The translations under genes and the position numbers were made by a program. Shown here piece by piece: positions 23,755-32,493 of a DNA stretch of 40,197 nt; the first letter of the stretch is position 1; each line of letters opens with the position of its first letter. The notes under the pieces are model-generated. The model saw only the letters and a list, made by a program, of their open reading frames with translations, was not told the DNA's origin and did not search any database. The stretch is from Akkermansiaceae bacterium (GTDB lineage Bacteria; Verrucomicrobiota; Verrucomicrobiia; Verrucomicrobiales; Akkermansiaceae), in contig CAIZNN010000210.1 in assembly GCA_903934285.1 (NCBI GenBank), positions 1-40,197 on the forward strand. The letters run 5' to 3'.

Positions 23755-26700
23755 GCCGCTCCATCCGACTAACAAAAATCCACGCGTTGAACTGGTATGG
23801 CTATCGCGACAGCCTGCCGGTGAAGGGCAACCTGGTGCTGGCCGGGGTCACCGGCTCGGGCAAGTCGATTCTGATGGACCTGCTGATGTTGGTGTTGGTG
23901 GGGCCGGAAAAGGCCCATCACTTTTTCAACCGCAGTGCCACCGGGTCGCGCAGCGACCGCACGATCAAGGGGTATTGCCTGTTAGACACCAAGCGCGAGG
24001 AAAACGGCCAGCCGCAGTATTTCCACGACAAGGGGGTGACCACCTACATCGCCGCGGAGTTCACCTGGCCTAACAGCACCCGGGTGGAAACCTGGGGGCT
24101 GCGCTTCGAGTTCCGCAACGCGGCGGAAAGCGACGGCACCACCACCCCGTTTTTCTGCCCCTGCGCCTTGGAGCGTGACGATTTCCTGGCCATCTCGGCC
24201 GAAGACGGCAAGCCGCGCACCCGCACCTTGCCGGATTTCCGCGGCTTCCTCGACGGCCGCGGCGGCAGGACGTTTGCCTCGACGCGCGAATACCTCCGCG
24301 ACATGGCCAATGGCAGCCACCTCAATTTCAACAAGGACGTGCTCGAACGCCTGCTGCCCAGCGCCATGTCGTTCACCAACCTCAAGAGCTTCGACGACTT
24401 CTGCCGCCGCTTCGTGCTGCCCGGCGAGGCGGTGCCGGTGGATGACGTCGTCGCCAGTTACCGCGACTTCGAGTCGTATGAGCGCGAACTGCGCGAACTG
24501 CGCGCCCAACTCGACCGCCTGCTGAGGATCCGCGCCTTGTCTAACACCCGGGAGGCGGCCGAGCGCGACCGCGACGTCGCCCGCTACCTCGCTGCGGAAA
24601 CCGCCTGGCAACACGCCGCCGCCGATGTCGCCAGCATGGCCGCGCACTTGGAGAAACTGCGCGCGGGCTACGCCGAAGACGAAGCCCGACTCCTCGAACT
24701 GGCCGGGCTCACCCAGGACGCCGAGACCCGCCGCGAGCAACTCCTCGCGCTGCTCAACGAGTCGTCCGATGGCCGCCTCTACAAGGAACTGGCGGAACGG
24801 ATCCGCGCCCTCGAAAGCGAAATCGAGCGGCTCCGCGACGTGTCTAACAAAATTGACGGCGGTCTGCGGCTGCGCGTCAAGCACGCGCGGCGCTGGGCGG
24901 CGGAGCTGGCCAAGGCCCCGGTGCAACCGCCGGTCATCACCAGCAACCTGGAGGACGCGATCCGCATGTTAGGTGAATGCGAGGTGGCCGAGACGTCCAA
25001 CGCGCTGGGTCACATTGCCGCCGTGGCCGACCATCTGTGCAAGCAAGTGCGCGAGCGTTTCGCCACCGAGGCCGCCGAACTGCGCCGCCTGCGCGCCGGG
25101 AAATCCGAGCTCGAAACCCAGATCGACTCGCTGCGCCGGGGCTTGCCGCCGGTGCCCCAACCGTTGCTCCAGGCCTTGCGCGAAACCATGCCCGCCCGCG
25201 CCCTGCGCGAATTGTGCGAGGTGACCGATGAGAACTGGCGGGTTGCCATCGAAGTCGCCTTCACCGGGAAATTCGCGGTGCTGGTGGCGGCGGGCGACTA
25301 TCCGCAGGCCCTAACGGTTTTGCACGAGCTGAAAGCCGCGCAAACCGCCAAGGCCGGCAGCCACGCGCAAGCCCTCATCCACCCGGAGCGGGCCGGCGGC
25401 ACGCCGCGCAAGGCGCTCAAGAACTCGCTCGCCACCAAGCTGGAGACGAGCGACCCGCGGGTCCGCGCGGTGCTCGACGAGTGGTTTGGCGAGGTCATCT
25501 GCGTCAACTCGCTCGCCGATCTAACCAAGCACGCGGCGGCGATCCTGCCCGACGGCCTGCTCTGCCGCGGCGCGCTGGTCGAGCGGGCGCGGCACTACGA
25601 CGGGCTGCCGTTTGTCGGCGAGGGCGGCTTGCAGCGCCAACTCGAAACCAAGCTCGCCCGCCTCGGCGAACTCGACGCCGCGCTGCGACGGTTAGAGCCG
25701 CTGGAGCGCGAGATCGAGCGGCTCATCGAGGGGCGCCGCAGCGCCATCGAGGACCACGTTAGCACCTCGCAGGAGCTCATCCGCATCGAGGCGCTGCCGC
25801 GCCTCAACGCCGAGCACGCCGCGCTGATGGAGAAAATCGAGGCGATTGATTCCGACACCTTCGGCGTGCTGGAGGACGAGGCGCAGGCGAAAAAGGCACA
25901 ACTCGCCGCGTGGAAGCGTGAGGAGCTCGCCATCGCCCGCAAGGGCGGCCACAGGGAAATCGAGCAGGCCGAGCGCATTCTAGCAACCCGCAGGGAGGAC
26001 GCCTCGCGCCGCGAGGATGACTTCTCGCGCACCCGCCTCGCCAGCGACATCACCGCCCACCTGCCGCACTACCAGGCATGGAAAGCGGACATGGCCAGCC
26101 GCTTTCCCGCCGCCGACGTGCAGGCGCGCAAGTTTGCCGAGGCTGCCAGCGAGGCGGAAAAGCTCACCCTTGAGACCACCGGCGACCTGAAAGTGGCGAT
26201 GCTGGATTTCAAGAAATCCTTCGCGCCGAAATTCGACGAACTGCCGGAGAACGGCCGCGACACCGCGGCGTACGAGCGGGTGCTCAGCCGCATCGAGGAC
26301 GCCAACATTCCCGACTACGAGCGCAAGAGCGCCGCGGAGCGCAAGCGCTGGAGCAGCCTGTTCCGCACCCAGGTGCTCAGCCGCATGCAACAGGCGATCA
26401 AGAACGTCGAAAACATCATCTCGCTGCTCAACCACCAACTCAAGCGGCCCATCGGCCAGGACCGCTACAAAATCGACCGCAAACCGAATCCCGAGTTCAA
26501 GTTTTATCGGGAGTTGATAGATCTCAACGCGCTGCACCACGAGGACGAGTTGTTTTTCGCGCACATCGGCGAAGACCTCCGCCTCGCCCTCGACGCCTTC
26601 CTCCACACCCTGGTCAAAAACGCCAACAGCCCGGAAGCCGCCAGATTGTTAGATTACCGGCAGTACTTCGATTACGACCTGTTGGTCAGCGACATCCGCG

Positions 26701-27116
26701 ATCCCGATGCCAAGCCGGTGAGCGTGGACAAGCAAAGCGGCAAGATGAGCGGCGGCGAAAACCAAAGCCCGTATTTTGTCGCCATCCTTGCCAGTTACCT
26801 GCATGCCTACAACCGGCACGAGACGCGCTGGAAAGAGCCGTCGCTGGCGCTGGTGCCCATCGATGAGGCGTTCTCGAAGCTCTCCGGCGAGCGCATCCAG
26901 GACTGCCTCAAGGCGATGGCCGAGCTCGACCTGCAAGGGATGTTTTCGATGTCCAGCGGCAACATTCCCTATGCCTTCAGCCTGTGCGACGAGTTGATAG
27001 TCATCACCAAAAAGGAAGAGCGCCGCGGCTCGCGGGTGGGCATCCGCAACGTGCCCAGCGTGTTGTTCCGCGACACTGCGGAAGGCCGCGCCTGGATGCA
27101 GGAACACGAAACCTAA
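23751..27116 (+). CDS. jetC: Wadjet system SMC ATPase JetC
   Basis: JetC is the MukB/MksB-like SMC motor of Wadjet. This 1121-residue protein has an N-terminal head with Walker A GVTGSGKS at residues 32-39. A long central region of coiled coil follows (for example LAERIRALESEIERLRDVSN, and again LDAALRRLEPLEREIERLIE) around a compact hinge near residues 480-640 (VAIEVAFTGKFAVLVAAGDYPQ is in it). The C-terminal head has the ABC signature SGGE at 1000-1003 and Walker B PIDEAFS with Asp1038 and Glu1039. Both head halves and the coiled coil are intact. The last codons and the stop lie inside a 45-bp element also present at the end of RAYT copy 3. Confidence 0.9.
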   Translation: MSRSIRLTKIHALNWYGYRDSLPVKGNLVLAGVTGSGKSILMDLLMLVLVGPEKAHHFFNRSATGSRSDRTIKGYCLLDTKREENGQPQYFHDKGVTTYIAAEFTWPNSTRVETWGLRFEFRNAAESDGTTTPFFCPCALERDDFLAISAEDGKPRTRTLPDFRGFLDGRGGRTFASTREYLRDMANGSHLNFNKDVLERLLPSAMSFTNLKSFDDFCRRFVLPGEAVPVDDVVASYRDFESYERELRELRAQLDRLLRIRALSNTREAAERDRDVARYLAAETAWQHAAADVASMAAHLEKLRAGYAEDEARLLELAGLTQDAETRREQLLALLNESSDGRLYKELAERIRALESEIERLRDVSNKIDGGLRLRVKHARRWAAELAKAPVQPPVITSNLEDAIRMLGECEVAETSNALGHIAAVADHLCKQVRERFATEAAELRRLRAGKSELETQIDSLRRGLPPVPQPLLQALRETMPARALRELCEVTDENWRVAIEVAFTGKFAVLVAAGDYPQALTVLHELKAAQTAKAGSHAQALIHPERAGGTPRKALKNSLATKLETSDPRVRAVLDEWFGEVICVNSLADLTKHAAAILPDGLLCRGALVERARHYDGLPFVGEGGLQRQLETKLARLGELDAALRRLEPLEREIERLIEGRRSAIEDHVSTSQELIRIEALPRLNAEHAALMEKIEAIDSDTFGVLEDEAQAKKAQLAAWKREELAIARKGGHREIEQAERILATRREDASRREDDFSRTRLASDITAHLPHYQAWKADMASRFPAADVQARKFAEAASEAEKLTLETTGDLKVAMLDFKKSFAPKFDELPENGRDTAAYERVLSRIEDANIPDYERKSAAERKRWSSLFRTQVLSRMQQAIKNVENIISLLNHQLKRPIGQDRYKIDRKPNPEFKFYRELIDLNALHHEDELFFAHIGEDLRLALDAFLHTLVKNANSPEAARLLDYRQYFDYDLLVSDIRDPDAKPVSVDKQSGKMSGGENQSPYFVAILASYLHAYNRHETRWKEPSLALVPIDEAFSKLSGERIQDCLKAMAELDLQGMFSMSSGNIPYAFSLCDELIVITKKEERRGSRVGIRNVPSVLFRDTAEGRAWMQEHET

Positions 27117-27153
27117 CGAGGCTTCGGCTCAGACCGAAGACACAAGACCGAAG
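27109..27153. repeat. Dispersed 45-bp element at the jetC end, copy A
   Basis: The element starts AAACCTAACGAGGCTTCGGC and continues into CTCAGACCGAAGAC, then a short heptad-like tail. It matches the reverse strand of 39939-39984 at about 41 of 46 aligned positions, with four substitutions and one single-base gap. Inside, CTTCGG (27122-27127) and CCGAAG (27134-27139) form a hairpin. It overlaps the stop codon of jetC. Confidence 0.85.
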
Positions 27154-27221
27154 CTGATGAAATTGATCTAACGGCATCAGATCCATTGTTGCAAGGACGC
27201 CGATTCGTACCCGTCAAACCG

Positions 27222-28460
27222 ATGAAATCAGCCCATTCCCCCCAAGAGCAGTCACCTGTGTTGCTCGCGCTGGCGCAGTGCTACTGCCATGCCAAGGCCG
27301 GGCGCGAGGGCACCGCCGCCGATTTTCTAGCAGACTTCCGCGACCTCCTGACGGCCGCGGCCAGCGCCGACGGCGAGGCCCGGGTGCGCGCCGTGGAGGA
27401 CCTGCGGCGGGCGGAACATGAGTCCGGCGGCTTGCTCGCGCTGGACCGGCACGGCCGCGATTCTAACATCATCTACCAGGTGCGCCTGCGCCCGGCCGGC
27501 GAGCCATGGTTGTTCCAGCGCCTCGGCCAACTCGCGCCGGCCACCCGGCGCCGCGAGTTGGCCGCCTGGTTTGGCACCCGGGCGGTGCCAACCGCCGCGC
27601 CGCACCCCGGCTGGCAAGCGTGGCTGCTGGATCTATCAGAGCGGGCGGCGGCCGGCAAAAGCGTGCTGCCCTTTGAGCGCGACGACCCGGCATTCAACGC
27701 CGAGTTGTTGCGCGTGGCGGCGGCGGTTCTAACATGGCCCGAGGAATCCCTGATCCGCTATGCCAGCGCGGTGATCTGTGGTGATTCCAAGCGCCTCCAA
27801 ACCCTCGAAGCCCGGCTGCTGTCAGCCCTGCGCGCCATCAGCGGCGATAGCAACGCCAGCCTCGAGAGTTTCCGGATTTTACAATCTCCGCGACGGGTGT
27901 TGCTCCACGGGCCGCTCATGCTGGAGTTGCCGGGCGGCACCCTCGACCTCGGCTTGCTCGGCGGGCCGGCAGCCATTTCCGCCACCGACCTGGCGGCGGC
28001 CACCGCCATCCGCTGCGCTGGCCGCGCCTGCCTCACGGTGGAAAATGAGAGCGTGTTTCACGAGCTGGCCAAGCGCAACCCCGGCATCCTGCTGGTGCAC
28101 ACCAGTTTCCCCGGAGCCGCCACCCGCCACCTGCTCCGCCACCTGCCAGCCACGCTGCCGTGCCATCACTTTGGCGACACCGATCCGGCGGGCTTCGATA
28201 TTCTGCGCGACTTGCGCGAGAAGACCCGGCGCTCATTCCAGCCGCTGGGCATGCAATTTCGCCCGGACCCGACGGCGCCCCCCCTCACGGCGTCCGAACG
28301 CAACACCCTCCACCGGCTGCTGGCCGCACCCACCATGGCCGACGTCCATGCCGAACTCCAAGCCATGCTCGACCACGGAACCAAGGGCGCTTTCGAACAG
28401 GAATCCCTCGGCCACGCCGGACTGCACCGCATCACCGCGTGCTTCCAGCTGCAACCTTGA
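27222..28460 (+). CDS. jetD: Wadjet system Toprim nuclease JetD
   Basis: JetD is the MksG-like nuclease that cuts DNA held by the Wadjet SMC complex. The 412-residue protein has an N-terminal DUF3322-like region (about residues 1-200) and a C-terminal Toprim fold of the DUF2220 type. The Toprim acidic residues are visible: Glu274 in LTVENESVFHEL, and Asp319 and Asp321 in FGDTDPAGFDIL, positions used for metal binding in this fold. ATG 27222 (MKSAHSPQ) is chosen; TTG 27186 is in frame 12 codons earlier. It follows jetC after 105 bp, a gap filled by a dispersed repeat element, and is the last gene of the system. Confidence 0.88.
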   Translation: MKSAHSPQEQSPVLLALAQCYCHAKAGREGTAADFLADFRDLLTAAASADGEARVRAVEDLRRAEHESGGLLALDRHGRDSNIIYQVRLRPAGEPWLFQRLGQLAPATRRRELAAWFGTRAVPTAAPHPGWQAWLLDLSERAAAGKSVLPFERDDPAFNAELLRVAAAVLTWPEESLIRYASAVICGDSKRLQTLEARLLSALRAISGDSNASLESFRILQSPRRVLLHGPLMLELPGGTLDLGLLGGPAAISATDLAAATAIRCAGRACLTVENESVFHELAKRNPGILLVHTSFPGAATRHLLRHLPATLPCHHFGDTDPAGFDILRDLREKTRRSFQPLGMQFRPDPTAPPLTASERNTLHRLLAAPTMADVHAELQAMLDHGTKGAFEQESLGHAGLHRITACFQLQP

Positions 28461-28603
28461 CCCGCCCCGCAACTCCCACAGGACGCTGCGACGGAGCCTC
28501 GCCGCGCCCGCCCCACCCGCCGCCAGGAAGCCGAAAACACGGTTAGTAAAGCCATCAAATATCAAAAAATAAGTCAAAATTTTTATTGCCACCATCCGTA
28601 ATT

Positions 28604-29002
28604 ATGCGTATTACTCGCTGCAGTTCGATGTCCACCATCCCATGCTACCCTCTGAGCCGCGCCACGCAACCCGCCACAGGTAACGGCTTGGTGCGGGTTT
28701 TACGCTTCATCAAGCTGACCCTCATCAGCGGGCCCAGAATTCTACTGACCTCGCAGATCAGCTTGAAATGTGCGGCGGTGATGATAATCATGTGTGTACC
28801 TTCACTGCTGTTTTCCGCGCTTCTCACAGTTCCGGGAATGGTGTTTCAGTCCCCGCAGCAGAACGCCTACTTCTACTTTGCCAAGGCGCTGGAGCAGGAC
28901 CCGACCTGCTGGATCGTGCTGTTCCTCACCGGCCTGTGCGCGCTGCTGTCGCTGGCCCTGCCCGCGACCATGAACAGACCCAGCGATTTAGCGGGTTACT
29001 GA
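28604..29002 (+). CDS. Small putative membrane protein downstream of jetD
   Basis: This frame could encode about 132 residues with two hydrophobic segments: AAVMIIMCVPSLLFSALLTV and CWIVLFLTGLCALLSLAL. No family was recognised. An AT-rich stretch (28545-28600) lies just upstream and could hold a promoter. Candidate starts are ATG 28604 and ATG 28628; an in-frame TTG at 28586 is less likely. It ends 18 bp before the convergent Nudix gene. It may be a real orphan gene or chance coding; otherwise 28461-29020 has nothing else identifiable. Confidence 0.4.
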   Translation: MRITRCSSMSTIPCYPLSRATQPATGNGLVRVLRFIKLTLISGPRILLTSQISLKCAAVMIIMCVPSLLFSALLTVPGMVFQSPQQNAYFYFAKALEQDPTCWIVLFLTGLCALLSLALPATMNRPSDLAGY

Positions 29003-29020
29003 GCAGCGACTGGCGCAACC

Positions 29021-29539
29021 TCACAAGCCCGCCAACCACAAGGCGGCGTGGATCTTGAAATCGATGGCCACGCCCTCGGCCTCACGGGCGGCGAGCCATT
29101 GGCGGAGGCTGACAAGCGGCACCTGATGGACGATGATGTCCTCGGTGCCGACGCCACCACCCGCATGCTCACGGCGCAGCCCGGTAGCCTGAAACAGGTG
29201 CAGGAATTCCGAGGTCATCCCCGCTGAGGTCGGCGTGCTGAGCAGCCGGGTCATGGTCTCAGCCCGGTAGCCGGTTTCCTCGAGCAACTCGCGGCGGGCG
29301 GTTTCGGCCAGCGATTCGCCGTGGTGTTCGACCTCATCGCCGACCAGGCCGGCGGGGATTTCGATCACGCGCCGCTGCACCGGGATGCGGAATTGTTCGA
29401 CGAGCACGACTTCCTGCGCGGCGGTGATGGCGAGGATTCCGACGGCGGCGTCAGCTTGGGGGCGGCGCACGAAATCCCACCGACCTATCCGATAGAGCGC
29501 GAGCCAACGGGTTTCAAACAGCAACTCAGGATTGGGCAT
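29021..29539 (-). CDS. Nudix hydrolase, ADP-ribose pyrophosphatase-like
   Basis: This 172-residue enzyme would hydrolyse a nucleoside-diphosphate-linked substrate, probably ADP-ribose or a nucleotide sugar. The N-terminal part (LALYRIGRWDFVRRP, AAVGILAIT, EVVLVEQFRIPVQRRVIEIPAGLV) is typical of ADP-ribose pyrophosphatases. The Nudix box reads GESLAETARRELLEETGY, with the REL-LEE-G core; the usual preceding glycine is displaced by about two residues. ATG 29539 (MPNPELLFETRW) matches the family start. The frame is open far upstream, over the divergent cyclase gene, but that is a shadow. Confidence 0.85.
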   Translation of the reverse strand: MPNPELLFETRWLALYRIGRWDFVRRPQADAAVGILAITAAQEVVLVEQFRIPVQRRVIEIPAGLVGDEVEHHGESLAETARRELLEETGYRAETMTRLLSTPTSAGMTSEFLHLFQATGLRREHAGGGVGTEDIIVHQVPLVSLRQWLAAREAEGVAIDFKIHAALWLAGL

Positions 29540-29605
29540 GATTTTAAATGGGGCAAAGAAACGATGGCGCAACAGCGTTGAAACGGCTACCACTGTCGCG
29601 CGCTG

Positions 29606-30757
29606 ATGTCCCGCCACGATTTCGAAATTCCCGTCGTTTTCAAGCACCGTATTGTTTTCACGCGAAATGCCTTCGCCCCGGACAATAGGGAACTGGCTGC
29701 GATCCTGCAAGAAGGCGGCGGTCGCCGCGCCTTTGTCTTCATCGAACAAGCCGTCGCCGCGGCCTGGCCGGACTTGGCCGAGGCGGTGGAACGCTACTTC
29801 GACTCCCTCGCGGTGGAGTTCTGCGGCAGTGCCGTCTGGCCCGGCGGCGAGGCGGCCAAGACCGATGACGCCCTGGTCCGCCAGGTCTGGGATGCGCTCG
29901 ATCAGGCCCACATCGATCGTCATTCGTACGCGCTGGCGATTGGGGGCGGGGCGTTTTTGGATGCGGTTGGCCTCGCCGCGGCCACCGCACACCGTGGCGT
30001 GCGCCTCGTGCGCTTTCCCACCACCACCCTCTCCCAAGACGATGGCGGCGTGGGGGTGAAATGCGCCATCAATGGCTTCGGCAAAAAAAATTGGGTGGGG
30101 GCCTTTGCGGTGCCCTTTGCCGTCGTCAACGATTTTGCGTTCCTGCGCAGCCAGCATCCCGAAACCAGCCGCGGCGGGTTGATCGAAGCGGTCAAGGTCG
30201 CCCTGGTCAAGGATCCGGAATTTTTCGCTTGGATTGAAACCCATCGCGCGGCGCTGGCCGCGGCCGACCCAGCCTTCATCGAACCCTGCATCGAGCGCTC
30301 CGCCTTGTTGCACGCCCGCCACATCGCCACCGGCGGCGATGCCTTTGAATCCGGCTCCAGCCGCCCGCTCGATTTCGGCCACTGGGCAGCCCATAAGCTG
30401 GAAGCGCTGACCGGCTACGCCGTTTCCCACGCCCCCGCCGTCTCAATCGGACTGGCGCTCGACACTTGCTATTCGGTGCGCTGCGGCCTGCTCGCCAGCA
30501 CGGCCGCCACCCGGATCCTGCGGGTGCTCGACGCGCTCCAACTGCCCACCTATCACCCGGCCCTCGACTGGATCGATGCGGCCGGGCGCCGGCGCATTTT
30601 TGCTGGTCTGGATGAGTTTCGCGAACACCTGGGCGGCCAACTCACAGTGCTGCTGTTGCAAGACATCGGCATCGGCGTCAACGTCCATCAGATGGACGAA
30701 TCCCTGCTCTGCCACGCCATCGAGCAACTCCGGCTACACTCGGCTACCCGCGCTTGA
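29606..30757 (+). CDS. EboD-like 3-dehydroquinate synthase family cyclase
   Basis: This sugar-phosphate cyclase of 383 residues belongs to the dehydroquinate synthase superfamily, using NAD and a metal ion. The NAD-binding GGGAFLDAVGLAAATAHRG is followed by FPTTTLSQDDGGVGVKCAIN, FGKKNWVGAFAVPFAVVNDF and the metal-site residues in LIEAVKVALVKD, FGHWAAHKLE and VSHAPAVSIGLAL. The replacement of the usual DHQS NLPxGKN-like stretch by NGFGKKNW and the overall wording resemble EboD rather than AroB. No other ebo genes (eboA, B, C, E, F) lie nearby, so it stands alone here. The product is unknown; a role in the shikimate pathway is not supported. Confidence 0.8.
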   Translation: MSRHDFEIPVVFKHRIVFTRNAFAPDNRELAAILQEGGGRRAFVFIEQAVAAAWPDLAEAVERYFDSLAVEFCGSAVWPGGEAAKTDDALVRQVWDALDQAHIDRHSYALAIGGGAFLDAVGLAAATAHRGVRLVRFPTTTLSQDDGGVGVKCAINGFGKKNWVGAFAVPFAVVNDFAFLRSQHPETSRGGLIEAVKVALVKDPEFFAWIETHRAALAAADPAFIEPCIERSALLHARHIATGGDAFESGSSRPLDFGHWAAHKLEALTGYAVSHAPAVSIGLALDTCYSVRCGLLASTAATRILRVLDALQLPTYHPALDWIDAAGRRRIFAGLDEFREHLGGQLTVLLLQDIGIGVNVHQMDESLLCHAIEQLRLHSATRA

Positions 30758-30820
30758 GCCCCTCTGGCCGTGGTCCCTACCCGCGCCCGCGGCGGCATGC
30801 AATAATTCCAATTTTCCCGC

Positions 30821-30850
30821 TTGCCATGGCCGGGATACAGCGGCTAGCCT
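30821..30850 (+). promoter_or_regulatory. Putative promoter of the Sel1-repeat gene
   Basis: TTGCCA (30821-30826) and TAGCCT (30845-30850) are 18 bases apart, and the -10 box ends six bases before the start codon at 30857. If real, the mRNA would be leaderless or nearly so. Confidence 0.3.
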
Positions 30851-30856
30851 ACGCGC

Positions 30857-32455
30857 ATGCTTATGAAAGTATCGCTCCTGTCGTTGTGTTCCTTGCTTCT
30901 AGCTGCTCAATTGCATGCGGCGGCGTCCCTCCCCGTGGGCGGCGTTGAGACCCTTGCCACCGATGCCGACAGCCCCGCCAAGGAGGCCCTCACCGCATTC
31001 CGCGAGGGGCGCCATGCCAAGGCCCTCGAACTCGCCAAACCGCTCGCGGAAAAAGGCAACGCGGATGCCATCTATCTGATGGGCTATGCCTATGAAACCG
31101 GCCAGGGCATCGAGGCCTCGCGCGAGCTTGCCCTTGAAAACTATCGCAAGGCCGCCGCCACCGGCCACAAGGATTCCACCTACCGGCTGTCCTTCATTCT
31201 GCTCGCCTCTGAGGACGAGGCCGAACGCAACCAAGCCCGCGAAGCCCTTGAAACCACCTCCAAGGACGATCCCGCCGTGACCGGGCGCATTCTCGGCGAA
31301 GCCTACCTCCGCAGCCGCCTCAGCAAGGAACCTGACTACGACAAGACCGTCTTCTGGTGGACCAAGGCCGCCACTGCCGGGGACATTCCCTCGCTCTTAT
31401 TGCTCGCCCGCCTTTATGAAGGTCAATTCGGGTTTGCCGACAAAAAAGACCTCAAACAGGCCTTGGGCTTCTATACCAAGGCTGCTGGCCTCGGCGATGC
31501 CTCGGCGATGGTCGCCCTCGGCTCCCGCCTGCTCAACGGCGACAAGGACAACCGCAATGAAAAGGAAGGCCGCGAGTGGCTCAAAAAAGCCATTGATGCC
31601 AAGGAATACACCGCTTATCTCGCCCTCGGCGATTTTGAGGAAAACGTCAAGAAAGACCCCAAAGCCGCCCTCGCCCTCTACGAACGGGGCAAAGACGCCG
31701 GCCAAGTCGATTGCATCCTGCGGGCCGCCGATGCCTACAGCGAAGGCAAAGGCATCGAAAAAGACCCCGAGCGCGGTGCCAGTCTGCTCGAAAGCGCCGC
31801 CAAAGCCGGCAGCCCGCAGGCCCACTACCGTCTCGCCGTCAAGCGCCTCTCCACTGACAAACCTGAACTGCTGCTCGGCTACGGACACCTCCTGTCGGCA
31901 GCGGCCGGCGGCCTGCCCGAAGCTCAAAATGAACTCGGCCTGCTATACCTCTCCGGCAAACTCGCCGTCGCCGACACCCCTGCTGGTGTGGCCTGGCTCA
32001 CCCGCGCCGCCCAAGGCGGGATGGCCCAAGCCCAAAACAACCTAGCCACCCTCTTCGAGCAAGGCGCGGCGGGCGTGCCGCAAAACTTCAACACCGCCGG
32101 CCAACTCTATACCATGGCCGCCAACCAAGGCCATGCCGCCGCCACCCTCGCCCTCGCCCGCCTCTACTCCAAGGGCACCGGCGTCGCCGTCGACCTCCCG
32201 AAAGCTTGGGCCCTCGCCACCCTCGCCGCCGAACGCGGCGAAGAAAGCGCCAAGAAATTTGCCAGCGACCTGACCGAGAAACTCGACGAGACCCAACGCG
32301 CCAAAGGCCTCAAAGACCTCGAAACCATCAAATCCGGCAAGCCCACCGAGGCCAAACCAGCCGACACCAAACCGGCTGACACCAAACCAGCCGACACCAA
32401 ACCGGCTGACGCCAAGCCCGCCAGCGCGCCGAAACCGCCCAAGGCTGCCAAATAG
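30857..32455 (+). CDS. Exported Sel1-like repeat protein
   Basis: This 532-residue protein has a signal peptide (KVSLLSLCSLLLAAQLHAA) and a periplasmic superhelix of Sel1/TPR-like repeats. Repeats with the signature A-x2-LG-x2-Y are visible, such as AIYLMGYAYETGQGIEAS, AMVALGSRLLNGDKDN, and AATLALARLYSKGTGVAVD. Such proteins act as scaffolds for protein-protein contacts at the envelope. The C-terminus is a KPADT tandem repeat rich in Lys, Pro and Ala, probably a flexible tail. ATG 30857 or the ATG two codons on (30863) may be the start. It is followed 38 bp later by the decarboxylase gene. Confidence 0.82.
   Translation: MLMKVSLLSLCSLLLAAQLHAAASLPVGGVETLATDADSPAKEALTAFREGRHAKALELAKPLAEKGNADAIYLMGYAYETGQGIEASRELALENYRKAAATGHKDSTYRLSFILLASEDEAERNQAREALETTSKDDPAVTGRILGEAYLRSRLSKEPDYDKTVFWWTKAATAGDIPSLLLLARLYEGQFGFADKKDLKQALGFYTKAAGLGDASAMVALGSRLLNGDKDNRNEKEGREWLKKAIDAKEYTAYLALGDFEENVKKDPKAALALYERGKDAGQVDCILRAADAYSEGKGIEKDPERGASLLESAAKAGSPQAHYRLAVKRLSTDKPELLLGYGHLLSAAAGGLPEAQNELGLLYLSGKLAVADTPAGVAWLTRAAQGGMAQAQNNLATLFEQGAAGVPQNFNTAGQLYTMAANQGHAAATLALARLYSKGTGVAVDLPKAWALATLAAERGEESAKKFASDLTEKLDETQRAKGLKDLETIKSGKPTEAKPADTKPADTKPADTKPADAKPASAPKPPKAAK
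32354..32413 (+). repeat. 15-bp coding tandem repeat (Lys-Pro-Ala-Asp-Thr)
   Basis: Four copies of AAACCRGCYGACACC encode KPADT four times, the last with Ala in place of Thr (GCC). Copies 1 and 3 use CCAGCC, copies 2 and 4 use CCGGCT, suggesting duplication of a 30-bp block. This tract lies near the end of the Sel1-repeat gene. Confidence 0.9.
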
Positions 32456-32493
32456 CCGGCGTTGCGCGCGGTTCACGGCGGGGCCTTCGCACC

